Shown here: positions 45,101 through 55,000 of the stretch, one piece after another | Numbering within the stretch: the stretch's first letter is position 1 | How the letters are laid out: each line of letters begins with the position of its first letter | Assembly: GCA_046199005.1 (NCBI GenBank) | Contig: CP176050.1 | Span: forward strand, 248,001-312,000 | Direction: 5' to 3' | From: Ascidiimonas sp046199005 | Lineage (GTDB): Bacteria > Bacteroidota > Bacteroidia > Flavobacteriales > Flavobacteriaceae | Length of the DNA: 64,000 nt | Notes under the pieces: generated by a model | What the model saw: only the letters and a program-made list of their open reading frames with translations | The model's database searches: none | Told to the model about the DNA's origin: nothing | Translations under genes and position numbers: made by a program

Positions 45101-48100
45101 GTATCGCTACACGGGACAGGATGACATTTGTGTAGGAACGCCTATAGCGAATCGAACGCAGAAGGAGTTGGAGGGCTTGATCGGTTTCTTTGTGAACACG
45201 CTGGCTTTGCGCAGTGATCTGGGCGGCAACCCCAGCTTCAGGGAGCTGTTGCATCAGGTAAGGCAAACCACCTTAGATTCCTATGACCATCAGCTGGCTC
45301 CGTTCGAGAAAGTAGTAGACCGGGTGGTGACCACAAGAGATATGAGTACAAGCCCCTTGTTTCAGGTTGTTTTTAGTATAAACGATGCAACTCCGCTACA
45401 TAAACTTAAGCTAGATAAAGTATCAATAATACAAAAGGATGTCGAAACGGTAAATTCTAAATTTGATCTTTCAGTCAATTTATTAAAAACAAAAGATACA
45501 CTTGATATTGAATGGGAATATTGTAAAGATCTGTTTGATGCATCTACCATAAAAAGGATGTTCCGACATTTTCAGCAGCTGCTTGAACAGATAGCCGTTA
45601 ACCCAGAGCTACCGCTGAGAAAACTCTCTGTGTTAACCGTAGAAGAAATCAAACAGCTGGATTCGTTTAATCAAACTAAATTAGACATTCCTCAAGACAA
45701 AACACTGGTAGACCTGTTTTCTGAAGTTGTTAGCATACATGCACAAAAAACGGCACTTGTATATCAGGATAAGAGGTATACGTATCAAGAGATAGATCAT
45801 GCCTCTAACAAGCTTGCAAATTATTTATTGAAAAATTGTGGCTTGACTACAGAAGATCTTGTAGGCGTAAAACTGAGGAGAACCGATCGGTGGATTGTTT
45901 CAATACTAGCTATCATGAAAGCTGGCGGTGCTTACCTTCCTATAGATCCTAAGCATCCTGAAGATCGTATACGTTACGTGGAGCAGGATAGCCAATGCGT
46001 TTTATGTATTGATGAACAATTTTTGTCTGAGTACGATAAAGTAAAAGAAAAAATAGCTGATAAACGACCCTCGGTAGTATTAAAAAATCACAACCTGGCT
46101 TACGTAATTTATACTTCCGGATCTACTGGTAAACCAAAAGGAGTACTTATCGAACATAAGGGTATTGTAAATACTATTTGTTCTCAGATTTCAGCCTTCA
46201 AGATATATCCGGAAGATCGCTGCCTACAATTCGCGAGCATCTCTTTTGATGCCTCTATATGGGAAGTTTTATTAGGGTTACTCGCTGGTGCTTCGCTGCA
46301 TATTATCCCAGAAGAACAAAAAACAGATGTTGGGTATTTTTCTGAATTTGTGAATGACCAGCAACTCAACTTTGCCATTCTACCTCCCGCCTTTTTGAAT
46401 ATTGTGAATCTGGAGAGGCTTCCTAACCTTAAAACATTGGTAACAGGAGGAGAAGAAGCTCCTTTAGAACAAGCCAGAAAGTTTTCAAGACTCGGAAATT
46501 ATTTTAATGCGTATGGCCCCACTGAAGCCAGTATATGTGCGACTCTTTTCGATGAAGCTATCGATACTTTTATCCCTATTGGAAAACCTACGGGGAATAT
46601 GCGTGCCTATATTTTGGATAAGGATCATGAACGATGTCCGGTAGGGGTTATAGGAGAGCTTTGTTTGAGCGGAATAGGACTAGGCAGAGGTTATCTCAAT
46701 CGTGAAGAACTTACCAGTGAAAAGTTTGTCGTAAATCCGTATGAAGAAAACTCATTGATGTATCGTACCGGAGACCTTGCTAAGTGGTTGCCTGATGGAA
46801 ATATAGCTTTCGCAGGTAGAGTAGACAATCAGGTAAAAATTCGTGGTTACCGTATTGAGATAGGCGAGATTGAACAAGTATTAATTGCACATTCTCAGAT
46901 TGAGAACGGCAGTGTGATTGTCAAAGAAGATAATGCAGGCCATAAGTATTTGTTAGCTTTTGTAGTAATGACGTCTGAGAATTCATTTGAAAAAGATGAA
47001 ATACAAGCTTTCCTTCGAAAACAGCTTCCGGAGTATATGATTCCATCTTTTTGGATGGAATTAAAAAACCTACCATTTAACAGTAGTGGTAAAGTAGACC
47101 GCAGAGCACTCTCTGAAATACCATTTTCTCTCAGCTCAGAAAATTATATAGCTCCTTCTACGCCTATACAGAATAAGTTATCGCTTATCTGGAAAGAATT
47201 ACTTCAGGTGAAGACTCCAGGAATACACGATAATTTCTTTGACCTTGGTGGTCATTCCTTATTGGCTACCCGACTGGTCTCTGCCATTCGTAAAGAATTG
47301 GAAGCAGATATTGCGATTAGAACAATTTTTCAATATCCTACTATTGCATTACTCGGTGAATATTTGGAAAGTGATACAAATCAATCCTTACTTCCTCTGG
47401 TAAAAGCTGAGCAAAAAAACGCTAGTGTACCACTTTCATATAGCCAGGAGAGACTTTGGTTTTTAGATAAATTACAAGGCAGTAAGGAATACCATATCTC
47501 ATTTGTTTACAAACTGGAAGGAAGTCTGGATAAGCAAATCTTCGCAAGGGCACTTCGTAAAATAATTGAAAGGCATGAAATCCTTCGAACCATCTATATA
47601 GATCATGAAGGCATTGGGTACCAGCAAGTGATTTCTGCCAGAGACTGGATTCTTGATGTAACTAGTGTTAAAAATGAACAGGATGCTCAAAAAGTGATCA
47701 AAGAATACGCTAATCGTGCTTTTGATCTTACAAGTGATTATATGTTTAGAGCATGTTTGTTGGAATTACAAAACGAACGCAATACCTATTTTTTATCAGG
47801 TGTAATACACCATATTGCCAGCGATGGTTGGTCTAGCGATATTCTTATTTCAGAATTTACTGAGCTCTATAAAAGCCTGAGGGCAGAAAGAGAACCCGAA
47901 ATACCTGTTTTACCGTTTCAGTATGCAGATTATGCGATATGGCAACGAACGTATCTTGAAGGTGAAATTTTAGAAACGCAGCTTCAATACTGGGAAGAAA
48001 AATTAAAAAATATTACACCTCTTGTCTTACCTTCTGATAACCCTAGACCCGCCGTGCTAAGCACAAGGGGGGCAAGTGTAAGATTTACTCTTGAGGATGA

Positions 48101-51100
48101 TGTATATCAAGGTTTGAAATCGCTTTCTCAAAAAGAGAATACGACATTATTCATGACCTTGCTTACGGTATTTAAGATTTTGCTTTATAGGTATACCTAT
48201 CAGGAAGATATCTGCGTGGGAACGCCTATTGCCAACCGTACGCAGAAAGAACTGGAAGGACTTATAGGTTTCTTCGTGAATACGTTAGCATTGAGAAGTC
48301 ACGTTTCAGGCACCCATTCATTTAAAGCACTTCTTAACCAGGTGAAAGAAACTACTTTAGAATCATACGATCATCAATTAGCACCATTTGAAAAAGTAGT
48401 AGATAGGGTTGTCACTACACGGGACATGAGCATGAGCCCGGTATTTCAAACGATGTTCGTTCTACAGAATGCTTCCGGTAGAAATCATCTTTCTATGGAA
48501 GATATAACTATAAGTGATTATGGATTCGAAGAACAAACCTCTAAGTTCGATCTTACTTTAACTGCGCTGGAAGCAGGAGAAGTTTTGGAAATGAAGTTCG
48601 AATATGCTTCCGAATTGTTTTCGGAAACTACTATTCTTCGAATGATCGATCATCTGAAGGAGATCACAAAAGATATCCTCATCCATCCGGAAAAGGAAAT
48701 CGGAAGGCTTTCAATGCTAGAAGCGGCAGAGGAAAACAAACTGATAGAACAATTCAATCAGACAGGTGTTGGATTTCCAGAAAATGAAACACTTGTTAGT
48801 TTAATCGAAAAATCAGTAGGTACTTATCCCGATGAAAAGGCAGTTTCTTTTAAAGGAGTATCGCTAACGTATCGTGAGTTAAATGAAAAATCTAATCAAT
48901 TAGCACATTACCTGCAGAAAAAAGGGGTGAAAAAAGAGACTTTAGTGGCCATTTCGCTGGACCGATCCGTTGAAATGATCATCGGTCTTCTAGCGATTAT
49001 AAAAGCAGGGGGAGCCTATGTTCCAATTGATCCTGACTATCCACAGGATCGAATTGATTACATTCTGAGAGATTCAAACGCACCTTTCTTAATTACAGAT
49101 GCAAAAACAAATGAATTACTGGGCAAATCAAAGACTTCATGCCTGTCGATTTTAATTGATGCTGATACTAAGGAAATAGAAAAAGAGCCAATTTCGAAGG
49201 TTTTTAATAAGCTCCGTTCAGAACATCTTGCCTATGTAATCTATACCTCAGGTTCTACAGGAAAACCAAAAGGAGTACTTATTACACATAAAAATGTGGT
49301 TCGTTTATTTATGAATGAAAGCCCCTTATTTGATTTTTCTGAGAAAGATGTATGGACAATGTTTCATTCTTTTTGCTTTGATTTTTCGGTATGGGAGATG
49401 TATGGTGCACTGCTATTTGGAGGACACCTTGTGGTAGTTCCAAAAGAAATTGCAAAAGACAGTCACGCTTTTTTAAAACTCATATCTAAAGAAAAAGTAA
49501 CGGTATTAAACCAGACGCCTAAGTCATTCTACCTGCTGCAAGAGGTAGCGGAACACGCTGATATCGAATTGGATTTGCGATACGCGATTTTTGGCGGGGA
49601 AGCATTGAATCCCTCGCAACTAGCTTATTGGAAAAACACTTATCCTGAATGTAAACTGATCAATATGTACGGTATCACCGAAACCACCGTACATGTTACT
49701 TTTAAGGAGATCACAAAACAGGATACCTTAAAATCGATAAGCAATATCGGAAGGGCGATCCCCACACTTCAATGTCATATTCTGGATACTAATTTACAAT
49801 TAGTTCCGATTGGTGTCACAGGTGAGATATGTGTCACCGGTGCAGGAGTGGCAAGAGGATATCTTGGCAGAGAGCAGCTTACTGCGGAAAGGTTTGTGGT
49901 AAGTCCGTTCAATCCCTCTGAACGAATGTATCGATCCGGAGATTTAGGAAGATGGTTACCAGACGGAAGCATCGAATATCTGGGGCGTAATGACAGCCAG
50001 GTAAAGATACGCGGGTACCGCATTGAGTTAGGGGAGATCGAGACCTTGTTGCTGCAACAGGCATCTGTACAGCGTTGTTGTGTAACAGCGTGGGAAGATG
50101 CTCAGGGTACCAAGCGACTGGTAGGATATGTGGTAAGTGAACAAGAGATAGACAAGGCAGCATTGCAGGATTCGCTGGGCACACATCTTCCGGATTACAT
50201 GGTACCCCGGTTGTGGGTTGGTTTAGACGCCTTGCCGCTCACACGCAATGGGAAGATCGATTACGGGGCTTTGCCTGCCCCTGAGACCGATGGTTTGAGC
50301 GGTGAAGCGTATGTAGCCCCCGAGAGTGAAGCAGAGCAGGCATTGGCTACGATCTGGCAGGAGCTGTTAGGGGTAGCCAAGGTAGGTGTGCATGACAACT
50401 TCTTTGACCTGGGGGGAGACTCGATTATCACCATACAGGTAGTAAGCCGCTTGAAGCGTTACGGCTATCACCTGAAGCCCAAAGATATCTTTGAAAATCA
50501 AACCATTGCAAAACTCTCAGCGGTGGTCTCCAACAATACCACGGGTATCCAGGGTGAACAAGGCTTGCTCACGGGGGAGAGTTCTTTACTACCGATACAG
50601 CAATGGTACTTTGAAACCCTGCACAATGGAGGTGCCTTCAACCAGTCTGTACTGTTGTCAATCGATAAAGCTGCAGACCTGGAGCGATTGTCAGCAGCCG
50701 TAACCAAACTGTATGAGCAGCACGATGCACTTCGGTTGCGATACGAATCAGGCGAAAGCGGCTGGAAGCAGTATTACAGTGAAGCCACAGGCAGTTTGGA
50801 AAGAGAGGTGATCGCTACCGACGATGTCTCGGCAGCGGGTAGTCTGATCACCCGCTATTGTGAGGAATACCAACAGCGATTGTCACTTAGCGAAGGTCCT
50901 GTGTTTAGAGTGGTACACCTACAGACCCCTGATGCGATGACCCACGACCGATTGTTCATGGTGGCGCATCACCTGGTGATCGACGGGGTATCGTGGCGGA
51001 TCCTTCTGGACGATCTGACCAACTATTTAAGAGGTGATAGCACTAACGAGCAGTCCGTAGTTAAAGGGACTTCGTACCGGGAGTGGAGTGAAGCCCTGGC

Positions 51101-52010
51101 GTTGTATGCGCAGAGTCGCAGGGCGATCAGTCAGTTAGGTTACTGGCAGGAGGTAGCCTCTTCTTATGAAGCCTTACCGACCGATCATGATGAGATATCA
51201 CACAGTACCACAAGATCGGAGACCAAGAGTTACAGTGTACGTTTAGACAAAGAACATACCGGTTTGTTGTTACAGGAGGTACATCAGGTGTACGGCACGG
51301 AGATCGAAGACCTGTTGCTGGGTTGTCTGGTGTTAACGCTTACCGACTGGAGTAATCAGCAGGGAGTAACGATAGGATTGGAAGGTCATGGTCGGGAAGA
51401 TATCGGCAGTAAGGTAGACTTAAGTACCACAGTAGGATGGTTCACGAATTTGTATCCGGTGCATCTGGAGTTGTCCGACCGGGAAGATCTTGGGTATGTG
51501 ATCAAGACGGTTAAGGAGCAGTTGCGTAGGATACCTGATTCAGGTATGGGTTATGGCGCATTGCGTTACCTGCATCCCTCCGATGAGGTGCGCAGCTCAC
51601 TGGCAAACACCCGATGGGATGTGGTGTTCAACTACCTAGGGCAATTGGATAACATATTTCAAGGTGAAGGGTTTCTTTCCGTCGCCGAAGAATCAAAAGG
51701 AGATGAAGTTGACGGTAGCCTTAAATTCGACAGCCTTCTTGAAATAACCGCAACGGTTCAAAACGGAGAACTCATTCTGAACTGGACGTATCCATTTGAT
51801 ATCTATGAAACACAAACAATACAAGGATTGGCAGATCGCTACTTATGGAATTTAAGAGCGCTAATCGTTCACTGTATGAAAAAAGAAAAACGCGAGTTTA
51901 CCCCATCTGATTACGGAATTGAAAAAGAAGTTAATGTAGAAGAAATGGAAGCGTTTACTTCCTTCTTAACAGAAGAAGAGGAAGAAGGCGAAGATATTCT
52001 TGAATTTTGA
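39129..52010 (+). CDS. Lipopeptide NRPS 1: FAAL-ACP-C-A-PCP-C-A-PCP-C-A-PCP-E
   Basis: A 4293-residue initiation synthetase. Residues 1-590 are a fatty acyl-AMP ligase (AMP motif YTSGSTGDPKG at Tyr175); an ACP follows (Ser643 in GIDSLTG). Three modules come next. Module 1: C (HHIAADG, His832), A (FTSGSTG at 1293, code DAIWIGGTFK, one change from a Val code), PCP Ser1682. Module 2: C (His1866), A (2328, code DAWIVGAICK, aromatic-like), PCP Ser2710. Module 3: C (His2894), A (3372, code DFWNIGMVHK, identical to the Thr code), PCP Ser3765 in GGDS, and an epimerization domain (HHLVIDG, His3947). A TPSD-type C-terminal helix and acidic tail follow. Start is TTG; an in-frame stop lies 6 nt upstream. 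Confidence 0.93.
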   Translation: MKTAKKDEIIFDSSKTLVDILYLNADVHPDKILYRFLKDGENETNTRTFGELKDRAEIIASNILRKVNPGDRVLLLYPDGIEIVDAFMGCMLAGVIAVPAYPPQGKRRLDRLKKVVGDCNSELILTVPDVYEKCVDWFSDEVFSKVHWLVTENLTHLSDVSFPSIASDTTAFLQYTSGSTGDPKGVILSHSNILHNNKLIHECFRSSSESVGVGWLPVYHDMGLIGNILQPFCFGFELIFMPPTAFIQKPSRWLEAISKYGGTISGGPNFAYDLCTNQIKEEDLKNYDLSKWEIAFNGSEPVRAETIRNFTKKFGIAGFNEQSFLPCYGTAESTLIVSGTVYNVVPSRLKLDKESALNGKVVETKSEETQSITELVGNGPMLSDITIKAVDPETRKLVKAGEIGELWIHGPSVTKGYWKKPEQTQEIFRAHIIDDPSSDDKSFLRTGDMGFIYNSEIYVSGRLKEMMIFNGVNHFPQDIERTVQNCHEDLQNNAGAAFSTFINGKERLVIAQEIKRTSIRSYNFQEILETVRAAVLQEQQLPIHAFILVSPGRIPKTSSGKIRRLASKNNFENGQTDGMIDEWISGTAVSEVISSLSDTSLENVVQPASEIEKWLQETVAKELAVEKGIIGVETSFSALGIDSLTGIRISGLLSEHLQISIDPTLLFAYVNIRQCATFLENQLKNQDEVHQNELRISEVAKNHSEKDVQVSFAQEALWFIDQYNGSEEYHIHRILKITPKLDTRILEQALKLLIRRHEILRTTYKNTDGGKLMQIVRNENEFGLEYFMISEEPKSDQFLHWIEQPFDLSSDYMIRVAVFTRKEAQYLGFVLHHIAADGLSEPIFLQELSQLYSELLTQKKPNRSPFNVQYRHYAIWQRELWRTGKLEKSMRYWEHQLTNTAPLKLPYDFPPSQKRSKKGNVYTVNISSSLRNQIIQFSKKHEVTPYVTLLSVFKTLLFRYSGQNDICVGTPVANRIQPEQVHMIGMFVNSLALRNHLQGDTGFVNLLQQINTTVRNAFLHQDAPFEKVVEAVAPDRQSGNPLFQIVFGLQSPPDINALQIGDSKLIPQKIKRRNTVFDLYFQVDDHADSMELTVEYSTDLFHESTIQKMAAHFKSLLKECLKKPSTALLELEMLSLEEKQLLINDFNRTEVSYPDEKSVIALFKEQVQNTPSSIALIFENKEFTYQQLDQLSDEFASFIQIKNTGNSALVGVKLDRNEFLLICLLGILKTGSAYLPLDTEYPEERIEEMIRSCSCGFIIDERLVEEFKNSNNFTSHNIGLPNTNAESLAYVMFTSGSTGKPKGTMITHKNIVSLAKSCDYLTINSNTKWLSTGSFSFDATTIEFWGTLLNGGTLVLSKKEDLLEIASFESLIEKQGINTMWMTASWFHQTVMEKMDVFKGLDQLIIGGDKVLFEYTNKVKSVFPKLKLINGYGPTENTTFSTVHRIEADQEKDIPIGKPIANSQAYVMHTDSDVLQPVGVVGELCLSGDGLAQGYINDDALTRQKFTDHPFRKGEKLYRTGDLARWLSGGILEFMGRKDDQVKIRGYRIEPGEIETVLTSHPEVKQCCVLAPLDHHGNRRLVGYYVGSSETVSKGMLEEWLEEQLPDYMVPRLWVALDRMPLTQNGKIDKRSLPEASFASLTSEYIAPRTGTEAALAELWKELLGLPKVGVYDHFFDMGGHSLLATRLASMIRKQLSVEIAIKEIFTYPTIAALATRIDTASGKTALPEIKAHERSGRQPLSFSQERLWFIDQLEGSTAYHMPVVLQLEGEVSVATLEQSLATIIDRHEILRTVYGEQDGIGYQEVISSSDWSLTREEVATEAALESSLESFINHPFDLGEDYMFRACLYRVAGVSGRYVLAGVFHHIASDGWSNGILVSEFTELYRSLADGESANLPSLPIQYGDYALWQRSYLEGEVLEQQLQYWEDQLGDTSVLSLPTDYPRPSVQSTRGASLRFSLSESLSASLEALSKREGTTLFMTLLAGFKVLLYRYTGQDDICVGTPIANRTQKELEGLIGFFVNTLALRSDLGGNPSFRELLHQVRQTTLDSYDHQLAPFEKVVDRVVTTRDMSTSPLFQVVFSINDATPLHKLKLDKVSIIQKDVETVNSKFDLSVNLLKTKDTLDIEWEYCKDLFDASTIKRMFRHFQQLLEQIAVNPELPLRKLSVLTVEEIKQLDSFNQTKLDIPQDKTLVDLFSEVVSIHAQKTALVYQDKRYTYQEIDHASNKLANYLLKNCGLTTEDLVGVKLRRTDRWIVSILAIMKAGGAYLPIDPKHPEDRIRYVEQDSQCVLCIDEQFLSEYDKVKEKIADKRPSVVLKNHNLAYVIYTSGSTGKPKGVLIEHKGIVNTICSQISAFKIYPEDRCLQFASISFDASIWEVLLGLLAGASLHIIPEEQKTDVGYFSEFVNDQQLNFAILPPAFLNIVNLERLPNLKTLVTGGEEAPLEQARKFSRLGNYFNAYGPTEASICATLFDEAIDTFIPIGKPTGNMRAYILDKDHERCPVGVIGELCLSGIGLGRGYLNREELTSEKFVVNPYEENSLMYRTGDLAKWLPDGNIAFAGRVDNQVKIRGYRIEIGEIEQVLIAHSQIENGSVIVKEDNAGHKYLLAFVVMTSENSFEKDEIQAFLRKQLPEYMIPSFWMELKNLPFNSSGKVDRRALSEIPFSLSSENYIAPSTPIQNKLSLIWKELLQVKTPGIHDNFFDLGGHSLLATRLVSAIRKELEADIAIRTIFQYPTIALLGEYLESDTNQSLLPLVKAEQKNASVPLSYSQERLWFLDKLQGSKEYHISFVYKLEGSLDKQIFARALRKIIERHEILRTIYIDHEGIGYQQVISARDWILDVTSVKNEQDAQKVIKEYANRAFDLTSDYMFRACLLELQNERNTYFLSGVIHHIASDGWSSDILISEFTELYKSLRAEREPEIPVLPFQYADYAIWQRTYLEGEILETQLQYWEEKLKNITPLVLPSDNPRPAVLSTRGASVRFTLEDDVYQGLKSLSQKENTTLFMTLLTVFKILLYRYTYQEDICVGTPIANRTQKELEGLIGFFVNTLALRSHVSGTHSFKALLNQVKETTLESYDHQLAPFEKVVDRVVTTRDMSMSPVFQTMFVLQNASGRNHLSMEDITISDYGFEEQTSKFDLTLTALEAGEVLEMKFEYASELFSETTILRMIDHLKEITKDILIHPEKEIGRLSMLEAAEENKLIEQFNQTGVGFPENETLVSLIEKSVGTYPDEKAVSFKGVSLTYRELNEKSNQLAHYLQKKGVKKETLVAISLDRSVEMIIGLLAIIKAGGAYVPIDPDYPQDRIDYILRDSNAPFLITDAKTNELLGKSKTSCLSILIDADTKEIEKEPISKVFNKLRSEHLAYVIYTSGSTGKPKGVLITHKNVVRLFMNESPLFDFSEKDVWTMFHSFCFDFSVWEMYGALLFGGHLVVVPKEIAKDSHAFLKLISKEKVTVLNQTPKSFYLLQEVAEHADIELDLRYAIFGGEALNPSQLAYWKNTYPECKLINMYGITETTVHVTFKEITKQDTLKSISNIGRAIPTLQCHILDTNLQLVPIGVTGEICVTGAGVARGYLGREQLTAERFVVSPFNPSERMYRSGDLGRWLPDGSIEYLGRNDSQVKIRGYRIELGEIETLLLQQASVQRCCVTAWEDAQGTKRLVGYVVSEQEIDKAALQDSLGTHLPDYMVPRLWVGLDALPLTRNGKIDYGALPAPETDGLSGEAYVAPESEAEQALATIWQELLGVAKVGVHDNFFDLGGDSIITIQVVSRLKRYGYHLKPKDIFENQTIAKLSAVVSNNTTGIQGEQGLLTGESSLLPIQQWYFETLHNGGAFNQSVLLSIDKAADLERLSAAVTKLYEQHDALRLRYESGESGWKQYYSEATGSLEREVIATDDVSAAGSLITRYCEEYQQRLSLSEGPVFRVVHLQTPDAMTHDRLFMVAHHLVIDGVSWRILLDDLTNYLRGDSTNEQSVVKGTSYREWSEALALYAQSRRAISQLGYWQEVASSYEALPTDHDEISHSTTRSETKSYSVRLDKEHTGLLLQEVHQVYGTEIEDLLLGCLVLTLTDWSNQQGVTIGLEGHGREDIGSKVDLSTTVGWFTNLYPVHLELSDREDLGYVIKTVKEQLRRIPDSGMGYGALRYLHPSDEVRSSLANTRWDVVFNYLGQLDNIFQGEGFLSVAEESKGDEVDGSLKFDSLLEITATVQNGELILNWTYPFDIYETQTIQGLADRYLWNLRALIVHCMKKEKREFTPSDYGIEKEVNVEEMEAFTSFLTEEEEEGEDILEF
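43686..45367 (+). repeat. Repeat A copy 1 (1.68 kb, nearly identical to 54734-56415)
   Basis: Covers the C-terminal third of A1, PCP1 and most of C2. It aligns without gaps to 54734-56415 at a constant offset of 11048 bp, with only scattered substitutions. Richer in G+C than neighbouring parts of the gene (32 of 60 bases at 44041-44100, versus 21 of 60 at 46081-46140). Confidence 0.9.
49992..51646 (+). repeat. Repeat B copy 1 (1.66 kb, nearly identical to 61061-62715)
   Basis: Covers the C-terminal third of A3, the GGDS-type PCP and most of the E domain. It aligns gaplessly to 61061-62715 at a constant offset of 11069 bp. Confidence 0.9.
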
Positions 52011-52024
52011 TCGAAGATAAACCC

Positions 52025-55000
52025 ATGAAAGAATTTATAGCGAAGCTTGAAAGGCTCCATCTTTTTTTAGTAGAAAAAAACGGAAATCTTGTTTTAAGAG
52101 GCAAAAAGGGTACTCTGGATAAAGAGGATATTGAAAAAATTAAGAGCAACGGTGAAATAGTCAACTTTATTAAAAATAACAAACAGGAATTAATAAAGTA
52201 TCTTTCAACACAGGCTTATGTTCCAACTTTTTATAAATTGAGTCCTTTGCAGGAAGGAATTCTGTTTCACGGACTCTATGAAAAAGAATCCGGAGCCTAT
52301 ATAATTCAACTTTCTCTTGATTTTCCCGAAAAATTAGATGTAGATGCATTTAAGAGATCCTGGAATTTTGTTTTCAAGAATCACACCATTTTGAGGAGCG
52401 CCTTTTTTCATGAAAAGTTGAATATTCCCGTTCAGACTGTTCATGAAAGAATTGATTTTCCCTTTTACCAGTTGGATTATTCCGGATTGGAAGAGGATAC
52501 GCTTCGCAAAAAGTTGATAGAATTTCAGGAATCCGATCAAAAAAAGGGATTTGATTTTCAGGAAGCCCCTCTTTTACGCGTCACTTTGATCAAAACTTCC
52601 CCCGATGCATATCGAATGATATTTACGCATCATCATATTTTGCTAGATGGATGGTCTTTATCTGTCTTAATGGAAGAGTTTCTGTTAGCTTACGAAATGT
52701 TTACAAGAAACGAAACGCCTGAAATGCCAATAATTGACGCTTATGAAGACTACATTAAATTTCTGGCTAACGTAGATAAAAATGCTCAGGATGAATTTTG
52801 GAGAAACTATTTAAAAAATTTAGACACGCCTTCTTTTATACCTTTTTCAAAGGCTAAAAACGATGGAAGTCGAAAGGGCGGAGATTTTTCAGAACACAAA
52901 CTGGTGCTGAATGAGCAATTCACGACAAAGCTTAAAAATCTGGCTCAGCAAAGCAGAATAACACTAAACACATTAATCCAGGGAACCTGGGCTTTGTTAC
53001 TCTCAAAGTATACTCAACAAGAACAGGTGACTTTTGGTGTGACCGTATCCGGAAGGCCTGCAGAGATGGAAAATTCTGAACGAAGGGTTGGTTTATACAT
53101 CAATACGCTTCCGCTATATACGCATGTTGATGCAGAAAAGCAATGTGTTGAATGGTTGCAGGAAATACAACAATTACAGACATCCTCCAGAGAATTTCAA
53201 TACGCAGATCTTGCATCCTTACAGCAAATGACAGGAATTAAGGGAGATTTCTTTGATAGCATCGTAGTTTTTGAAAACTACCCTGTTTCTAAAGTGATCT
53301 CTTCTCAGGAAGAAAGAACATTGAAGGTCGCTAATATTTCTTCAGTAGAGCAAACCAACTATCCACTTACTATTATCGTAAATGCTGGAGAGAAAACCGA
53401 TATAATTTTTAGTTATAACACCAGTCTTTTATCTCGCGACATTATAGAAATGATATCAGGGCATTTTGAAAAATGCTTGAATCAAATTCTAGAGAATAAG
53501 GCTGTTTTGCTAAAAGAGGTAGAACTGATTACAAAAGCGGAAAAAGAAATGCTTTTGGTAAACTTTAATGACACCTCTTTTGAATTTCCAAAGGAGAAAA
53601 CTCTGTTAGACCTCTTTGAGGAGACTGTAAAAAGATCTCCGGAAGCAATTGCGATTGTCTTCGAAGACCAGAAGTTGTCATATGCTCAGCTGGAGGACAA
53701 AGCCAATAAACTGGCTAAGTATCTGATAAAAAAGGGAGCCGGAAAAGAAAAATTTGTAGGTCTGTATATTGAAAGGTCTGCAGAAATGATCATAGGAATA
53801 CTGGCGATACTTAAAACCGGAACTGCTTATGTTCCTTTAGATCCTCAATACCCTAAAGACAGGATTGCTTTTATACTGAAGGATTCTGGTGCCCATCTGA
53901 TGATCAGTGACGGTCTAACTTTACAAAAATATGCATTTGAAACTCAGACGGAAGTTATTAGAATAGAGGATGCATTTGCAATTGAAGAGAAGAACATCAC
54001 TTCTTATAACTTTTCTACACCCGAAGATTTAGCATATGTGATCTATACTTCAGGATCTACCGGAAAGCCGAAAGGTGTAAAAATGTCGCATTCGGTACTT
54101 ACAAACCTTATTTGTTACCATGATGCGCTAGAAATATCACATGAAAAAGTAACACATTTTACCAGTATCGGTTTTGACGTTTCGTTTCAGGAGCTGTTTT
54201 TTACTTTAAACAGAGGGGGTGAATTACATGTACTTTCATCGGATGTTAAATTAGATACGTTTGAGTTTATTGAATATATTAATTCTCATGAAATTCAAAC
54301 GATTTTTCTTCCCACTTCCTATTTTAAATTCTTAGCATCAGAAGGTCATCTGGAAAAGCTACGGAAATTAAAAGATATAGTGGTTGCAGGTGAACGACTT
54401 ACACTTTCTACAAATGCTATAAACTATCTTGAAAACACAAAGGTTCGTTTGCATAACCATTACGGTCCTTCAGAAACACATGTAGCCACAACTGCCACCA
54501 TTAGTAACGAATTAAATAATATAAGTACTACCCCTCCTATTGGAAAACCGATAGGTAACAGCCGTATTTATATATTAGACGCTTATGGAAAATTACAAGT
54601 TCCCGGGGCTTATGGTTATCTTTTTTTAGGAGGATCGATCGTAGCAAATGGATATGTAAACCTTCCTGAGCTCACTCAGGAACGGTTTACCAAAGATCCT
54701 TTTTCGAAAGATCCGGAAGCAAAAATGTACAACACCGGGGATCTTGCACGGTGGTTACCTGGGGGTATTTTAGAGTTTATGGGTCGTAAGGACGATCAGG
54801 TAAAGATTCGCGGGTATCGTATTGAGCCCGGCGAGATTGAGACGGTACTCACGTCTCATCCTGAGGTAAAGCAGTGTTGTGTACTGGCTCCTTTAGATCA
54901 TCATGGCAACCGCCGTCTGGTGGGTTACTACGTGAGCAGTAGCGAAAGGGTATCCAAAGGAGTATTAGAAGAATGGCTGGAGGAGCAACTTCCCGATTAT

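Noticed and set aside
52007..52024. TTG at 52007 as the start of NRPS2
   Set aside because: The TubC-type docking domain begins at the ATG at 52025; the six extra residues match nothing.
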